64,000 nucleotides of DNA from Clostridiales bacterium COT073_COT-073 (GTDB lineage: Bacteria; Bacillota; Clostridia; Lachnospirales; Vallitaleaceae), in NCBI GenBank assembly GCA_003858485.1, contig RQYD01000003.1, positions 78,761-142,760 of the forward strand, written 5' to 3'. The position numbers and the translations under genes were made by a program. The number at the start of each line of letters is the position of its first letter. The first letter of the stretch is position 1. This document shows positions 28,130 to 37,105 of the stretch, in pieces. The notes under the pieces were generated by a model that was not told the origin of the DNA, searched no databases, and worked only from the letters and a program-made list of their open reading frames with translations.

Positions 28130-29164
28130 ATGAAGAAAAAGATGATAGCATGGATTATGAGCATAGTAGTTGTAATGTTGGCAATAGGAGGATGCACGGA
28201 AACCAAAACAGAAACAAATGGAAAGAATAGTAAGACAGAGGTAAAAGAAAATAAGGCAGAGATAAAAGAAAATAAAACGGATGATCAGAAAACGATCGGA
28301 TTTGTTGGTATGACTTTAAACAATGAATACCATATTACATTGGCGAATGGAGCGAAAGTTGAAGCCCAGGCCAATGGTTTGAAGATAGAAATTCAAGCGG
28401 GAGATCAACATGCCAGTGCCGATGCCCAATTAGGAATTATTGAAAATATGATTGCCAATAAAGTGGATGGAATTTTATTGGTACCAAGTTCTTCTGACGG
28501 TTTGGAATCTGCTTTGACCAAATGTAAGGAAGCGGGGATTCCAATTATCAATTTGGATACTAAGCTAACGGATTCCAGTTTAAAAAATGTGGGAATGGAT
28601 ATTCCGTTTTATGGAACAAATAATTTTGAAGGAGCTAGATTAGCTGGGGAATATGTATCTAAAAATTTTAATAAAGGAACAAAAACTGCAATTTTAAAAG
28701 GAATTGAAGGACAAACAAATGCAGCCGAGCGCTATAACGGGTTTATAAAAGGCGCTGGAGACGCAATTGAAGTTATTGCTGAGCAAACTGCTAACTGGGA
28801 AGTTGACCAAGGATATACGGCTGCCCAAAATATCATTAGTGCAAATCCAGAAGTAGAGCTGTTTTTCTGTTGTAATGATAATATGGGAATTGGAGCTTTA
28901 AGAGCAATTAAGGAAGCAAGTTTGCAGGATAAAATAAAAATAATTGGCTTTGATGCTGTTAGTGAGGCTCTTAATTTAGTTGAAAATGGGGAATTCTTGG
29001 CAACTGTGGCACAATATCCGGCAGAAATGGGTAAATTGGGTGTGCAAAATATGATTAAGGTTTTCCAGGGAGAAAAAGCAGAAAATTATATTGATACTGG
29101 AACCAAAGTGATTACCAAAGATGATGTAAAAGAATTTAAAGAATACTTAAAAACATTTGAATGA
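28130..29164 (+). CDS. sugar ABC transporter substrate-binding lipoprotein (RbsB type)
   Basis: 344 aa. Lipoprotein signal: hydrophobic run then LAIGGCTETK with the lipobox Cys22. A charged linker (~25-53, repeats of KENKAEIK type) leads to a Peripla_BP_4 domain with TIGFVGMTLNNEYH at its start, DGILLVPSSSDG and CCNDNMGIGALRAI later. It is anchored outside the membrane and sets transporter specificity. The family covers ribose, galactose, xylose, rhamnose and fucose, so the sugar cannot be named from this alone. Confidence 0.92.
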   Translation: MKKKMIAWIMSIVVVMLAIGGCTETKTETNGKNSKTEVKENKAEIKENKTDDQKTIGFVGMTLNNEYHITLANGAKVEAQANGLKIEIQAGDQHASADAQLGIIENMIANKVDGILLVPSSSDGLESALTKCKEAGIPIINLDTKLTDSSLKNVGMDIPFYGTNNFEGARLAGEYVSKNFNKGTKTAILKGIEGQTNAAERYNGFIKGAGDAIEVIAEQTANWEVDQGYTAAQNIISANPEVELFFCCNDNMGIGALRAIKEASLQDKIKIIGFDAVSEALNLVENGEFLATVAQYPAEMGKLGVQNMIKVFQGEKAENYIDTGTKVITKDDVKEFKEYLKTFE

Positions 29165-29358
29165 ATGGAACAGAAAAATATTCGAGGAAAATTTTATTTA
29201 GCTTTCCTGTGTTTTCAGATGTCATTTGATCACACAAAAGAAAGTTTTGATTTTATTCTTTATAATAGGGTTAGAAGTTTTGATGTAGAAAGCCAAAATT
29301 TCAGGTTTTGTTCTTATTATGACCCTTTATGTAAATGGTGGAAAGGAAGAGCGAAATT

Positions 29359-30015
29359 ATGTTAATGGAAAAAGAAAGATATGAATTAATTAAATATGGA
29401 AAAAAATTAGTTGAAGCGGGTTTAACTAAAGGAACTGGTGGTAATTTGAGTGTTTTCGACCGTGATACTGGATATGTGGCAATCACTCCTTCGGGCATTG
29501 ATTTTTTCGAGATTCAGCCAGAAGATATTGTGATCATTGATTTAGAAGGGAATATTGTCGAAGGTCAGCGCATCCCTTCTTCCGAATGGGAAATGCATTT
29601 AATGCCATACCGAACCAGAACCGATATTGATGCAGTGATTCATGCGCATACCATGTATGCTACAGTATTGGCTTGTCTGCGCTGGGAATTGCCAGCCACT
29701 CACTATATGATTGCAGTAGCCGGACCATCTGTCCGGGTGGCTGAATATGCAACCTATGGCACACATGAACTGGCAATTAATTCCTGCAAGGCAATGGAGG
29801 AAAGAAAAGCAGTGCTACTAGCTAATCATGGCATTTTGGCAGGAGCTAATGATTTGCTCAATGCCTTTAATATCGTTGAGGAAATTGAATATTGTTCTGA
29901 AATTTATGTTAAAGCTAAGAATATTGGTACTCCGATTATACTATCAGATGAAGAAATGGCATTAATGGCAGAAAAGTTCAAAACTTATGGTCAAAAGCAA
30001 AGTATTTTGGGATAA
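29359..30015 (+). CDS. fucA: class II aldolase, L-fuculose-phosphate aldolase-like
   Basis: 218 aa zinc-dependent class II aldolase/adducin protein, the normal FucA length. Substrate and metal motifs: GTGGNLSVFD (~25), PSGIDF (~43), the Zn ligands HAHTMYATVLAC (~95) and LANHGILAGA (~153), with the catalytic Glu in SSEWEMHL. It would cleave fuculose-1-phosphate or rhamnulose-1-phosphate-like ketoses to dihydroxyacetone phosphate and lactaldehyde. I chose the ATG at 29359 because GGAAAGGA precedes it; the frame upstream lacks homology. The 194-bp gap after the binding protein holds no gene. It is followed at once by a fucO remnant. Confidence 0.82.
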   Translation: MLMEKERYELIKYGKKLVEAGLTKGTGGNLSVFDRDTGYVAITPSGIDFFEIQPEDIVIIDLEGNIVEGQRIPSSEWEMHLMPYRTRTDIDAVIHAHTMYATVLACLRWELPATHYMIAVAGPSVRVAEYATYGTHELAINSCKAMEERKAVLLANHGILAGANDLLNAFNIVEEIEYCSEIYVKAKNIGTPIILSDEEMALMAEKFKTYGQKQSILG

Positions 30016-30020
30016 TTATT

Positions 30021-30236
30021 ATGACAACCAGAATTGTGCTGAATGAAAAATCTTATCATGGAGAAAGTACATTACAGGAATTAGCGACTGATTACCAGTA
30101 GGGGCTTTTTCAGCTGTGGCCTGGGCATTGTGCATAATCTGTTAACTCAATCGGCTATGAATGTGCCTGTCGCCCTGGTAATCCCAAAGCTCCGATCTTT
30201 GAAGATATTAAGAAGTTGTATCTGTTCCTGATGTAA
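30021..30236 (+). pseudogene. fucO: gutted lactaldehyde reductase (FucO-like iron alcohol dehydrogenase)
   Basis: Begins with an ATG 5 bp after the aldolase stop. MTTRIVLNEKSYHGESTLQE matches the start of FucO-type dehydrogenases, then a stop follows at codon 27. In the same frame the last 25 codons read CRPGNPKAPIFEDIKKLYLF, matching the FucO C-terminus (GNPRE...LEDIVELY). Between them about 310 of the ~380 codons are missing and a second stop occurs. A short out-of-frame stretch GLGIVHNL resembles the iron-binding region. So a reductase once completed this operon and was lost by internal deletion. Confidence 0.7.
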
Positions 30237-30308
30237 GAAAACAAGATAATTAATTGGCCGATTATATTAAATCAATAAGAATACTATACAAAAAATAAAA
30301 AAGAACCC

Positions 30309-30416
30309 AAAAAGGGTTGTTGCAAATATAGAAAGTTCACACAAGATATTGTGATAAGACATAGGAATTTTACCTTGTATTTTGTGCGAAAATCTTAAAA
30401 TGCAACAGCCCTTTTA
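30309..30416. repeat. 108-bp hairpin element (second MITE-like type)
   Basis: Terminal inverted repeats AAAAAGGGTTGTTGCA (left) and the complement of TGCAACAGCCCTTTT (right). Similarity of the arms continues inward (TTCACACAAGATAT against TTCGCACAAAATAC) so the whole element can fold on itself. The end motif GGGCTGTTGCA also occurs at the IS-like end at 63908, suggesting both are mobilised by the same type of transposase. Non-coding. Confidence 0.65.
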
Positions 30417-30496
30417 ATTTTATATGGAAAAAATAAATTCAAAGAGATTAAACCAGGTACTATGGCCATTTCGAGAAGCCAGGTATCAGTTCTATT

Positions 30497-30616
30497 CACG
30501 CCTCCGAATTATTTGTGCAGATGAATAATAACCATTTTCTAATTCGCTTAGTTTTTTGGTGAAAATTCTTTTGGATTTCCAGCCGGTACTTTACTTAAAG
30601 TTAGAAAACATGATTT
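30497..30616 (-). pseudogene. fragment of a second Rpn-family nuclease gene
   Basis: About 120 bp closely resembling an internal part of the intact Rpn gene downstream (30911-31030), for example CCTCCGAATTATTTGTGC and GATGAATAATAACCATTT in both. It has substitutions, small indels and a stop codon in the coding frame. It carries no start or other domains. It shows that an Rpn copy was duplicated here and decayed. Confidence 0.75.
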
Positions 30617-30640
30617 CCTAAAACCTGTATACAAAATAGC

Positions 30641-31504
30641 TTACAGACTTAAAATCGTTTCTTCACTCAGTCCGGTTGCCGATACGATATCTTCGATCGG
30701 AATATTAAGGGCCAGCAGGTTCTTGGCGATGGTGTTCTTTTCTTGTTGTATGCCTTGTTTTACTCCTTTATTATGACTTTCGGCAATTAGCGAAGCCCGG
30801 TCACATTCATAACGAAAAGCGGCTTCGTATTGCAAACGTTCTTCTTTATTGCTAAAGAAACGGTTCATGGTTTGATTGGCATAATCAAGAGTGGTATTTT
30901 CTTTGGCTAGCATTGATCTCACCTCCGAATTATTTGTGCGGATGAATAATAACCATTTTTCTAATTCACTTAATTTTGTTAATGAAATTTCATTTGGATT
31001 GCTCGCCGGTATCTTACTTAAGTTTAAAAAATGCAGTTCCAATAAATCATCAAATTCTCTGGAGTCATCAACATTTATCAGTTTATACAAGGAATGAACG
31101 GTATTGGCATATTCAAAGCTATCGTTAATCAATGTAATATTAATACATTTTTTTAGGGTCGAGTAATTTTCGCCAATAGCGAAGTTTTCGGTATAGCGAT
31201 TGGCCCAGTAAAATAGAATTCTCTCCGGGAAAAAGCTTTGACTTTGGTTTTGCATTTCCAGATTGATTTTTTTGCCATTTTGTAAAGCTAGCTTAAGATC
31301 TAGAATTCCCTGTTTAGTATTGCTATATGCCTGAAGGGTAAAGGGGTTTTCAATCGTGATTTCTGCTAATTCCGGCTTTGGGATTTTAAGCACCAAAGAC
31401 AGAAATTCCCTTAAAACAGGCCGACCCTCTGGGCTGGCAAATAATTTTTTAAATGCGTAATCATTGCGAATGGTAAAAGTAAAATCCTGATGGAAATTGT
31501 GCAT
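30641..31504 (-). CDS. Rpn-family PD-(D/E)XK nuclease / transposase-like protein
   Basis: 287 aa. It starts with the family opening DFTFTIRNDYAFKKLFAS. The nuclease core GILDLKLALQNGKKINLEMQ (~88-107) contains the D...E-x-Q motif of PD-(D/E)XK enzymes, and YWANRY follows. The C-terminus has a helical HNKGVKQGIQQEKNTIAKNL tail and an IEDIVSATGLSEETI motif common in this family. Rpn proteins promote RecA-independent recombination in E. coli; many genomes hold several copies. GGAGG precedes the ATG. A decayed second copy follows its 3' end. Confidence 0.85.
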   Translation of the reverse strand: MHNFHQDFTFTIRNDYAFKKLFASPEGRPVLREFLSLVLKIPKPELAEITIENPFTLQAYSNTKQGILDLKLALQNGKKINLEMQNQSQSFFPERILFYWANRYTENFAIGENYSTLKKCINITLINDSFEYANTVHSLYKLINVDDSREFDDLLELHFLNLSKIPASNPNEISLTKLSELEKWLLFIRTNNSEVRSMLAKENTTLDYANQTMNRFFSNKEERLQYEAAFRYECDRASLIAESHNKGVKQGIQQEKNTIAKNLLALNIPIEDIVSATGLSEETILSL

Positions 31505-31953
31505 AGTATCCTCCTTTATTATAGAATATTTTTCTGAAAAATGCTAGTAGGAACTTGAGTTTCTGCGAAAAATCAGTTTTAAATCATGTTAGAGCATATT
31601 TTAGCAATTTTAACTCTCATCATTTCTGTTTGCCATGAGCAAGCGGAAACCCACTTTATATAAAGAGTTTCAAAAAAACTGCAGAAACACAAGCAATAGG
31701 AAATCAGAGAATGGAGCGGAAAACAAGAACAAGATAAATGAGGTTTTAAGACAAAATATAAGAATATCTATATTCGCACAATTATCTAAAGTGTGGAGAT
31801 AGGTATTAGATAAGTTCAGTATAGCAAAATTATCTCCAAAAGTCGTCCTCTATTAGAGGAATAGGCTTATAATTTTATAAAAAAAGAATAAAATATTTAG
31901 ATGCAATGGAGCCGGTCTTTTTTTGAATAAAAGTAACTTGTTATATTTATTAA
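31505..31953. other. non-coding stretch between rpn and MITE copy D
   Basis: About 450 AT-rich bases with no credible open frame, RNA gene or terminator that I can recognise. Confidence 0.5.
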
Positions 31954-32193
31954 CTCAACTTTCCCACGTTCCCTGGAACAGTCTTTTTTATGGCGTGTGC
32001 TGCGGAAGCATCTTTTTGCAGAAAAGTGCGAAAGCGGTGTGCAACCGCAAGCCATCTTACGAAGTAAGTGACGAAAAGTAGGTTGCCCACCCGGGCAGAA
32101 AAACGAAGTTTTTCGACAAGGCTTGTTAAATGGGTGGGATGTGCCCGTTCTCCAGAGCGGGATAGAGCAAAAAAAGACTGTGGGAAAGTTGAG
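31954..32193 (+). repeat. MITE-like element, copy D (240 bp, full length)
   Basis: Same length as copy A, with 14-bp inverted ends CTCAACTTTCCCAC and a perfect 7-bp target duplication TTATTAA on both sides (31947-31953 and 32194-32200). The right-end hairpin reads CCCGTTCTCCAGAGCGGG: relative to copy A one C-G pair has become T-A and another T-G, so pairing is preserved. It lies 55 bp upstream of the miaB promoter. Confidence 0.9.
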
Positions 32194-32248
32194 TTATTAA
32201 CAGATGATTTCATTTTATGCCCTGACAGCTTACAGGCTTAAAATTTTT

Positions 32249-32277
32249 TTGCCTTTTTAGGGGCTTTGTGGTATACT
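32249..32277 (+). promoter_or_regulatory. sigma-A promoter of miaB-mutS
   Basis: TTGCCT (32249-32254), 17-bp spacer, TATACT (32272-32277), leaving a leader of about 150 nt before miaB. Confidence 0.65.
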
Positions 32278-32429
32278 ATCAGTCACGAAAAAAATAGTAA
32301 AAGAAAAGCGGTGAATTACGGAAATGCTGAAGTAAAGCAGTTTGGTAGCAGATTTGAGCAGGAAACGGCAAGAAAGATCAGAGCTTAATTTATTTTACTG
32401 GAGGATGGAAGATTAGGAAGGAAACAACT

Positions 32430-33854
32430 GTGAAAGAAGAAAAACAACCGGAGCGGATGCTGTCAGCCGACTATCAAAAAACTTTAGCCGACTTGCGACT
32501 TAAGGTCAGTCAAATGGCTAAGCAAAAAGACAGACCACTCTTATATCATATTACAACTTATGGCTGCTTAATGAATGAACATGATTCCGAAAAATTAAGA
32601 GGCATTTTGGAAACTATTGGCTATCAGCCGGCTGCCAAAGAAGATGAGGCCGATATCGTTCTATATAATACCTGCGCCATCCGGGATGGAGCCGAGCAAA
32701 AGGTATATGGCCGATTAGGATATTTAAAAACAGTCAAGCGCAGGCGGCCGGAGATGCTGATTGCCCTTTGCGGTTGTATGACTCAGCAAAAAATTGTTTT
32801 GGATAAATTGCAGAAAACATATCGGCATGTGGATATTATTTTTGGCACTCATAATATTTATATGTTTGCTGAGCTTTTGATGGCATGTCTGGAAACCGGT
32901 GAGCAGATCATTGATATTTGGGACAAACATCAGGAAATTGTGGAAGATTTGCCGATTATCCGGGATAATCCATATAAGGCCAGTGTCAATATCATGTATG
33001 GCTGCAATAATTTTTGCTCCTTTTGCATTGTTCCCTATGTCAGAGGCCGTGAGCGTTCAAGGCCATCGGCTGATGTAGTGGCAGAAGTCCGGGAATTGGT
33101 TGCTCAGGGAGTGGTGGAAATCATGCTGCTGGGGCAAAATGTTAATTCCTATGGACATGGACTTGAGGAAGATATTAATTTTACCGGATTACTTCGTAAA
33201 TTGGAAGAAATTGACGGATTAAAACGGCTGCGCTTTATGACCTCGCATCCTAAAGATTTAAGTGATGAACTAATTGAATTTATTGGCATTAGTCAAAAGT
33301 TGTGTCCACAATTTCATTTGCCGATGCAATCCGGTTCCAATAAAGTATTGAAAGAAATGAATCGCCATTACAGCCAAGAGCATTTTATGGAACTGGTGGC
33401 TAAATTGCGTAAAGCCCGGCCGGATATTGCCATCAGCACCGATATTATTGTCGGTTTTCCCGGAGAAACTGAGGAAGACTTTGCCCAAACATTGGAAGTG
33501 GCAGAAAAAGCCGAATTTGATATGGCCTATACCTTTATTTATTCTCCGCGAACCGGCACCAGGGCTGCGGCCAGAGAAGATAAAATTCCGGATGAAGTCA
33601 GCAAAGAGCGTTTTGGCCGATTGCTGAAAGTTGTTAACCAAAATATTCATAAGAAATCAGTGGCACTGCTGGATACTATCCAACCGGTGCTGGCTGAGGG
33701 AATCGGGGAGAATGGTAAGATCAGAGGACGACTGAATAATAATCATTTGATTCATTTTGACGGAGATGCCTCTCTTTTGGGGAAAATTGTGGATGTCAAA
33801 ATTGTCAAAGCCAGAACATTTTATTTAATGGGAGAATTAGTAAATCATGGATAA
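32430..33854 (+). CDS. miaB: tRNA-2-methylthio-N6-isopentenyladenosine synthase MiaB
   Basis: 474 aa radical-SAM methylthiotransferase modifying A37 of tRNAs. The N-terminal UPF0004 domain has the three auxiliary-cluster cysteines (TYGCLMNEHDSE ~50, NTCAIRDGA ~84, CGCMTQQ ~118). The radical-SAM motif is CNNFCSFC (~191), and a TRAM domain forms the last ~65 residues. GTG start with an AGGAAGGA site. It overlaps mutS by 8 bp, the usual clostridial miaB-mutS pair. Confidence 0.96.
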   Translation: MKEEKQPERMLSADYQKTLADLRLKVSQMAKQKDRPLLYHITTYGCLMNEHDSEKLRGILETIGYQPAAKEDEADIVLYNTCAIRDGAEQKVYGRLGYLKTVKRRRPEMLIALCGCMTQQKIVLDKLQKTYRHVDIIFGTHNIYMFAELLMACLETGEQIIDIWDKHQEIVEDLPIIRDNPYKASVNIMYGCNNFCSFCIVPYVRGRERSRPSADVVAEVRELVAQGVVEIMLLGQNVNSYGHGLEEDINFTGLLRKLEEIDGLKRLRFMTSHPKDLSDELIEFIGISQKLCPQFHLPMQSGSNKVLKEMNRHYSQEHFMELVAKLRKARPDIAISTDIIVGFPGETEEDFAQTLEVAEKAEFDMAYTFIYSPRTGTRAAAREDKIPDEVSKERFGRLLKVVNQNIHKKSVALLDTIQPVLAEGIGENGKIRGRLNNNHLIHFDGDASLLGKIVDVKIVKARTFYLMGELVNHG

Positions 33855-36462
33855 AGCAAAGCTCACTCCGATGATGCAGCAATACTTTGATTTAAAAACA
33901 GAATATGCCGATTGCATTTTATTTTTTCGTTTAGGTGATTTTTATGAAATGTTTTTTGAAGATGCCAAAACGGCCAGCCGGGAGCTGGAAATTGCACTGA
34001 CCGGAAGAGATTGCGGAATGGAGGAAAAGGCGGCCATGTGCGGAGTACCGCATCATGCAGTCGATAATTATCTATACCGCCTGGTCAACAAAGGATATAA
34101 AGTGGCAATTTGTGAACAGGTGGAAGATCCGGCGCTGGCCAAGGGAATTGTTAAGCGGGAAGTGGTGCGGATCGTTACTCCTGGTACCAATTTAAATCCG
34201 GACAATCTGGATGAAAGCAAAAATAATTATATTTTTTGTATGACTGCTTATGGCGGGAGTTATGGCCTGGCCTATACGGATATTACTACCGGTGATTTCC
34301 GGACAACCGTCGTTCACAGCTTTGAAAAGGCAGTCGAGGAAATCGCCAAAATTGATCCGGCAGAGATCCTGCTGAATCGTGATTTAGCTGAAGATAAAGA
34401 TTTTGTTCAAAAAATCAGGCAGCAGTACCGAATTTTTATCAGTACTAAAGAAGATTGGTTTTTCGATTTGGCTGCCTGTAAGGAAGTAATTATCAACCAT
34501 TTTGGAATATTGTCATTGGAAGGCTTGGGGAATTTGGAGGCTGCCCATCAGATTGCGGCCGGAGCACTGCTCCGTTATGTATCCGATACCCAAAAGGGCC
34601 AGGTCAGCCAGATCGGGCATATTGAAGTATATGTGCCGGGACAGTATATGATTTTAGACCCGGCCACCAGACGAAATTTGGAGCTGACCGAAACCATGCG
34701 GGACAAAGACAAACGCGGTTCGCTTTTGTGGGTGCTGGATAAGACCAGAACGGCCATGGGTGCCAGAATGCTCCGTTTTTTTCTGGAACAGCCATTGATT
34801 GATGGCCAGCACATTGAAGAACGTTTATCAGCGGTTGAGGAATTGAAAAATTCACCGTTTTTTTTGGCAGATGTGCGGGAACTCTTAGAGCCGATTTATG
34901 ATCTGGAGAGACTGATGACCAAATTAATTGCCAAAACTGCTAATCCACGTGATTTACTGGCCTTTAAAAATTCGCTGGCGATGCTGCCGCATATTAAAAA
35001 TCTTTTAAATGAGGGCAATAGCTCAGCGATTTCGGGAATTCGGGAAAAATTGGATGTGCTGGCTGATCTATGGCAAATGATTGAAAACGGTATTTCGGAA
35101 GAAGCACCGATTTCCTCAAAAGAAGGAAATGTCATTAAAAGTGGTTATGATGAGCAGATTGATAAATATCGCCTGGCTTCCAGTGAAGGCAAAGCCTGGC
35201 TGGCCGGTTTGGAGCAAAAAGAAAAGGAAGCAACCGGGATTAAAAACCTGAAGATTAAGTATAATCGGGTTTTTGGCTATTATCTGGAAGTGACCAATTC
35301 TTATGCTGATTTGGTGCCGGCGCATTATGTCCGCAAACAGACAACCGCTAATGCTGAGCGTTATATTACTGAGGAATTAAAGCAGATGGAAGATACCATT
35401 CTGGGAGCGGAAGAAAAATTATTAGCCAGAGAATACCAACTGTTTAGTGAAATCAGGGAAAAATGCGGAGCCGAGGCAGAAAGGATCAAGCGAACAGCCG
35501 GGCAGATTGCCACTTTGGATGTTTACCAGTCATTGGCATATGTGGCAGCCGCCCAAAATTATGTGCGGCCCACATTTACAGCGGATGACAGTATGGAAAT
35601 TGTGGATGGCCGGCATCCGGTCATTGAAAAAATGCTGGCGGAAAATGAATTTATTGTCAATTCGACCATCTTAAATCAAAAGGAGCATTTGCTGATCATT
35701 ACCGGTCCGAATATGGCGGGTAAGTCAACTTATATGCGGCAGATTGCCTTAATTCAATTGATGGCCCAAATTGGCAGTTTTGTACCGGCCGCCTCAGCCA
35801 GGCTGGGCCGGGTTGATCGGATCTTTACCAGAGTGGGTGCATCCGATGATTTGTCTTCGGGCAAATCGACCTTTATGGTAGAAATGGCGGAAACTGCTAA
35901 TATTTTGCGGAATGCTACCAAACATAGCCTGGTTATACTGGATGAAATCGGCCGCGGTACTTCGACCTATGATGGCCTGAGCATAGCCTGGGCGGTGGTT
36001 GAGTATTTGGCCAATCGCCAGCTATCGGGAGCCAAAACTTTGTTTGCCACTCATTATCATGAACTGACGGAGCTGGAAGGTAAGATTGACGGGGTGGTCA
36101 ATTATTGCATTTCCGTAGCCGAGCGGGGAGAAGATATTATTTTTTTAAGGAAAATTGTGCGTGGCGGAGCGGATAAGAGTTATGGTATTCAAGTAGCCAG
36201 ACTGGCCGGGATACCGGGGACAGTGGTACGCCGGGCAAAAGAGATTCTGGCTGAGCTGTCAGCGGCTGATATTGCAGCGCAAAGGGAAATTAAGCCGAAA
36301 AATCTGGCATTTATGGCGCCGGACAGTGTACAGCTGAATTTATTTGGCGAGGAGTCGGTCGTTGAGGAGCTAAAGGAGCTGGATTTGGATGAAATGACTC
36401 CAAAAGCGGCCTGGATTTATTTAAGTAAGCTACAGGAACGAATTCGGGCGCAGGAAAAATAA
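33847..36462 (+). CDS. mutS: DNA mismatch repair protein MutS
   Basis: 871 aa, standard MutS1 length. The mismatch-reading motif GDFYEMFFEDA (Phe-Tyr-Glu) is at the N-terminus (~32). The ATPase domain has GPNMAGKSTYMRQ (~619), LDEIGRGTSTYDG (~698) and the ATHYHEL motif. The C-terminus contains the LNLFGEE beta-clamp-type stretch and a short helical tail for tetramerisation. It starts inside the end of miaB. mutL is not adjacent, in contrast to many relatives where mutL follows. Confidence 0.97.
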   Translation: MDKAKLTPMMQQYFDLKTEYADCILFFRLGDFYEMFFEDAKTASRELEIALTGRDCGMEEKAAMCGVPHHAVDNYLYRLVNKGYKVAICEQVEDPALAKGIVKREVVRIVTPGTNLNPDNLDESKNNYIFCMTAYGGSYGLAYTDITTGDFRTTVVHSFEKAVEEIAKIDPAEILLNRDLAEDKDFVQKIRQQYRIFISTKEDWFFDLAACKEVIINHFGILSLEGLGNLEAAHQIAAGALLRYVSDTQKGQVSQIGHIEVYVPGQYMILDPATRRNLELTETMRDKDKRGSLLWVLDKTRTAMGARMLRFFLEQPLIDGQHIEERLSAVEELKNSPFFLADVRELLEPIYDLERLMTKLIAKTANPRDLLAFKNSLAMLPHIKNLLNEGNSSAISGIREKLDVLADLWQMIENGISEEAPISSKEGNVIKSGYDEQIDKYRLASSEGKAWLAGLEQKEKEATGIKNLKIKYNRVFGYYLEVTNSYADLVPAHYVRKQTTANAERYITEELKQMEDTILGAEEKLLAREYQLFSEIREKCGAEAERIKRTAGQIATLDVYQSLAYVAAAQNYVRPTFTADDSMEIVDGRHPVIEKMLAENEFIVNSTILNQKEHLLIITGPNMAGKSTYMRQIALIQLMAQIGSFVPAASARLGRVDRIFTRVGASDDLSSGKSTFMVEMAETANILRNATKHSLVILDEIGRGTSTYDGLSIAWAVVEYLANRQLSGAKTLFATHYHELTELEGKIDGVVNYCISVAERGEDIIFLRKIVRGGADKSYGIQVARLAGIPGTVVRRAKEILAELSAADIAAQREIKPKNLAFMAPDSVQLNLFGEESVVEELKELDLDEMTPKAAWIYLSKLQERIRAQEK

Positions 36463-36748
36463 AACAAATATATTTTATAATTGTGACTTTTATGATATAC
36501 TAAATGAAAAAATGGCAGTTGCTTGAAAAATTATGATTGTATTTATTCCCCAAATGGCAGGAGAATTGATATAAGCGATTGGATGCTGTCTGGGAATAAA
36601 GACTGGAGCTTTTCATTTTAGGCTGAGAAGGAAGAACCTGATATAAAAATGTCAGCTAAATGGATGGCTCCGGAAGCAGGAAATATTTGGCAATAATTAT
36701 GGCAAACATTGATTGAAAAACAAAGAAAGATAAAAGGAGAATACTATT

Positions 36749-37105
36749 ATGGCAAAACGTGGTGGATTTCCGGGAGCAATGCCGGGGAATCAGGCAAATT
36801 TAATGAAACAGGTTCAAAAAATGCAAAAACAAATGGAAACTATGCAGGAGGAGATTGAAAATAAGGAATTTGAGGCAGCCGTTGGTGGCGGAGCGGTAAA
36901 GGCGGTCGTCAATGGCAAAAAGGAGCTGAAAGCAATTGAATTATCTCCATCAGCAGTTGATCCGGATGATATTGAAATGCTTCAGGATTTAATTGTAGCT
37001 GCAGTCAATGAAGCGATTCGCAAGGCGGAAACGGAAATGAATGCGGAAATGTCAAAATTAACCGGCGGACTTAGTTTACCGGGAGGCTTTGGAGGCTTAT
37101 TTTAA
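36749..37105 (+). CDS. YbaB/EbfC nucleoid-associated protein
   Basis: 118 aa, typical family length. It starts [20 protein letters not shown], has a coiled [19 protein letters not shown] segment (~26-44), then the conserved [15 protein letters not shown] core, and a Gly-rich [13 protein letters not shown] end. It binds DNA as a tweezer-like dimer. AAAGGAG precedes the ATG. The stop overlaps the recR start by one base (TAATG). dnaX, often upstream of this pair, is absent; the 286 bp before it hold nothing recognisable. Confidence 0.93.
   Translation: MAKRGGFPGAMPGNQANLMKQVQKMQKQMETMQEEIENKEFEAAVGGGAVKAVVNGKKELKAIELSPSAVDPDDIEMLQDLIVAAVNEAIRKAETEMNAEMSKLTGGLSLPGGFGGLF

Noticed and set aside
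29165..29365. 66-codon open frame between the binding protein and the aldolase
   Set aside because: It starts at an ATG directly after the upstream stop, has no separate ribosome binding site and overlaps the aldolase ribosome binding site; composition is not protein-like.
20794..30236. Bacterial microcompartment locus
   Set aside because: No shell-protein genes and no encapsulation peptide on the enzyme or aldolase.
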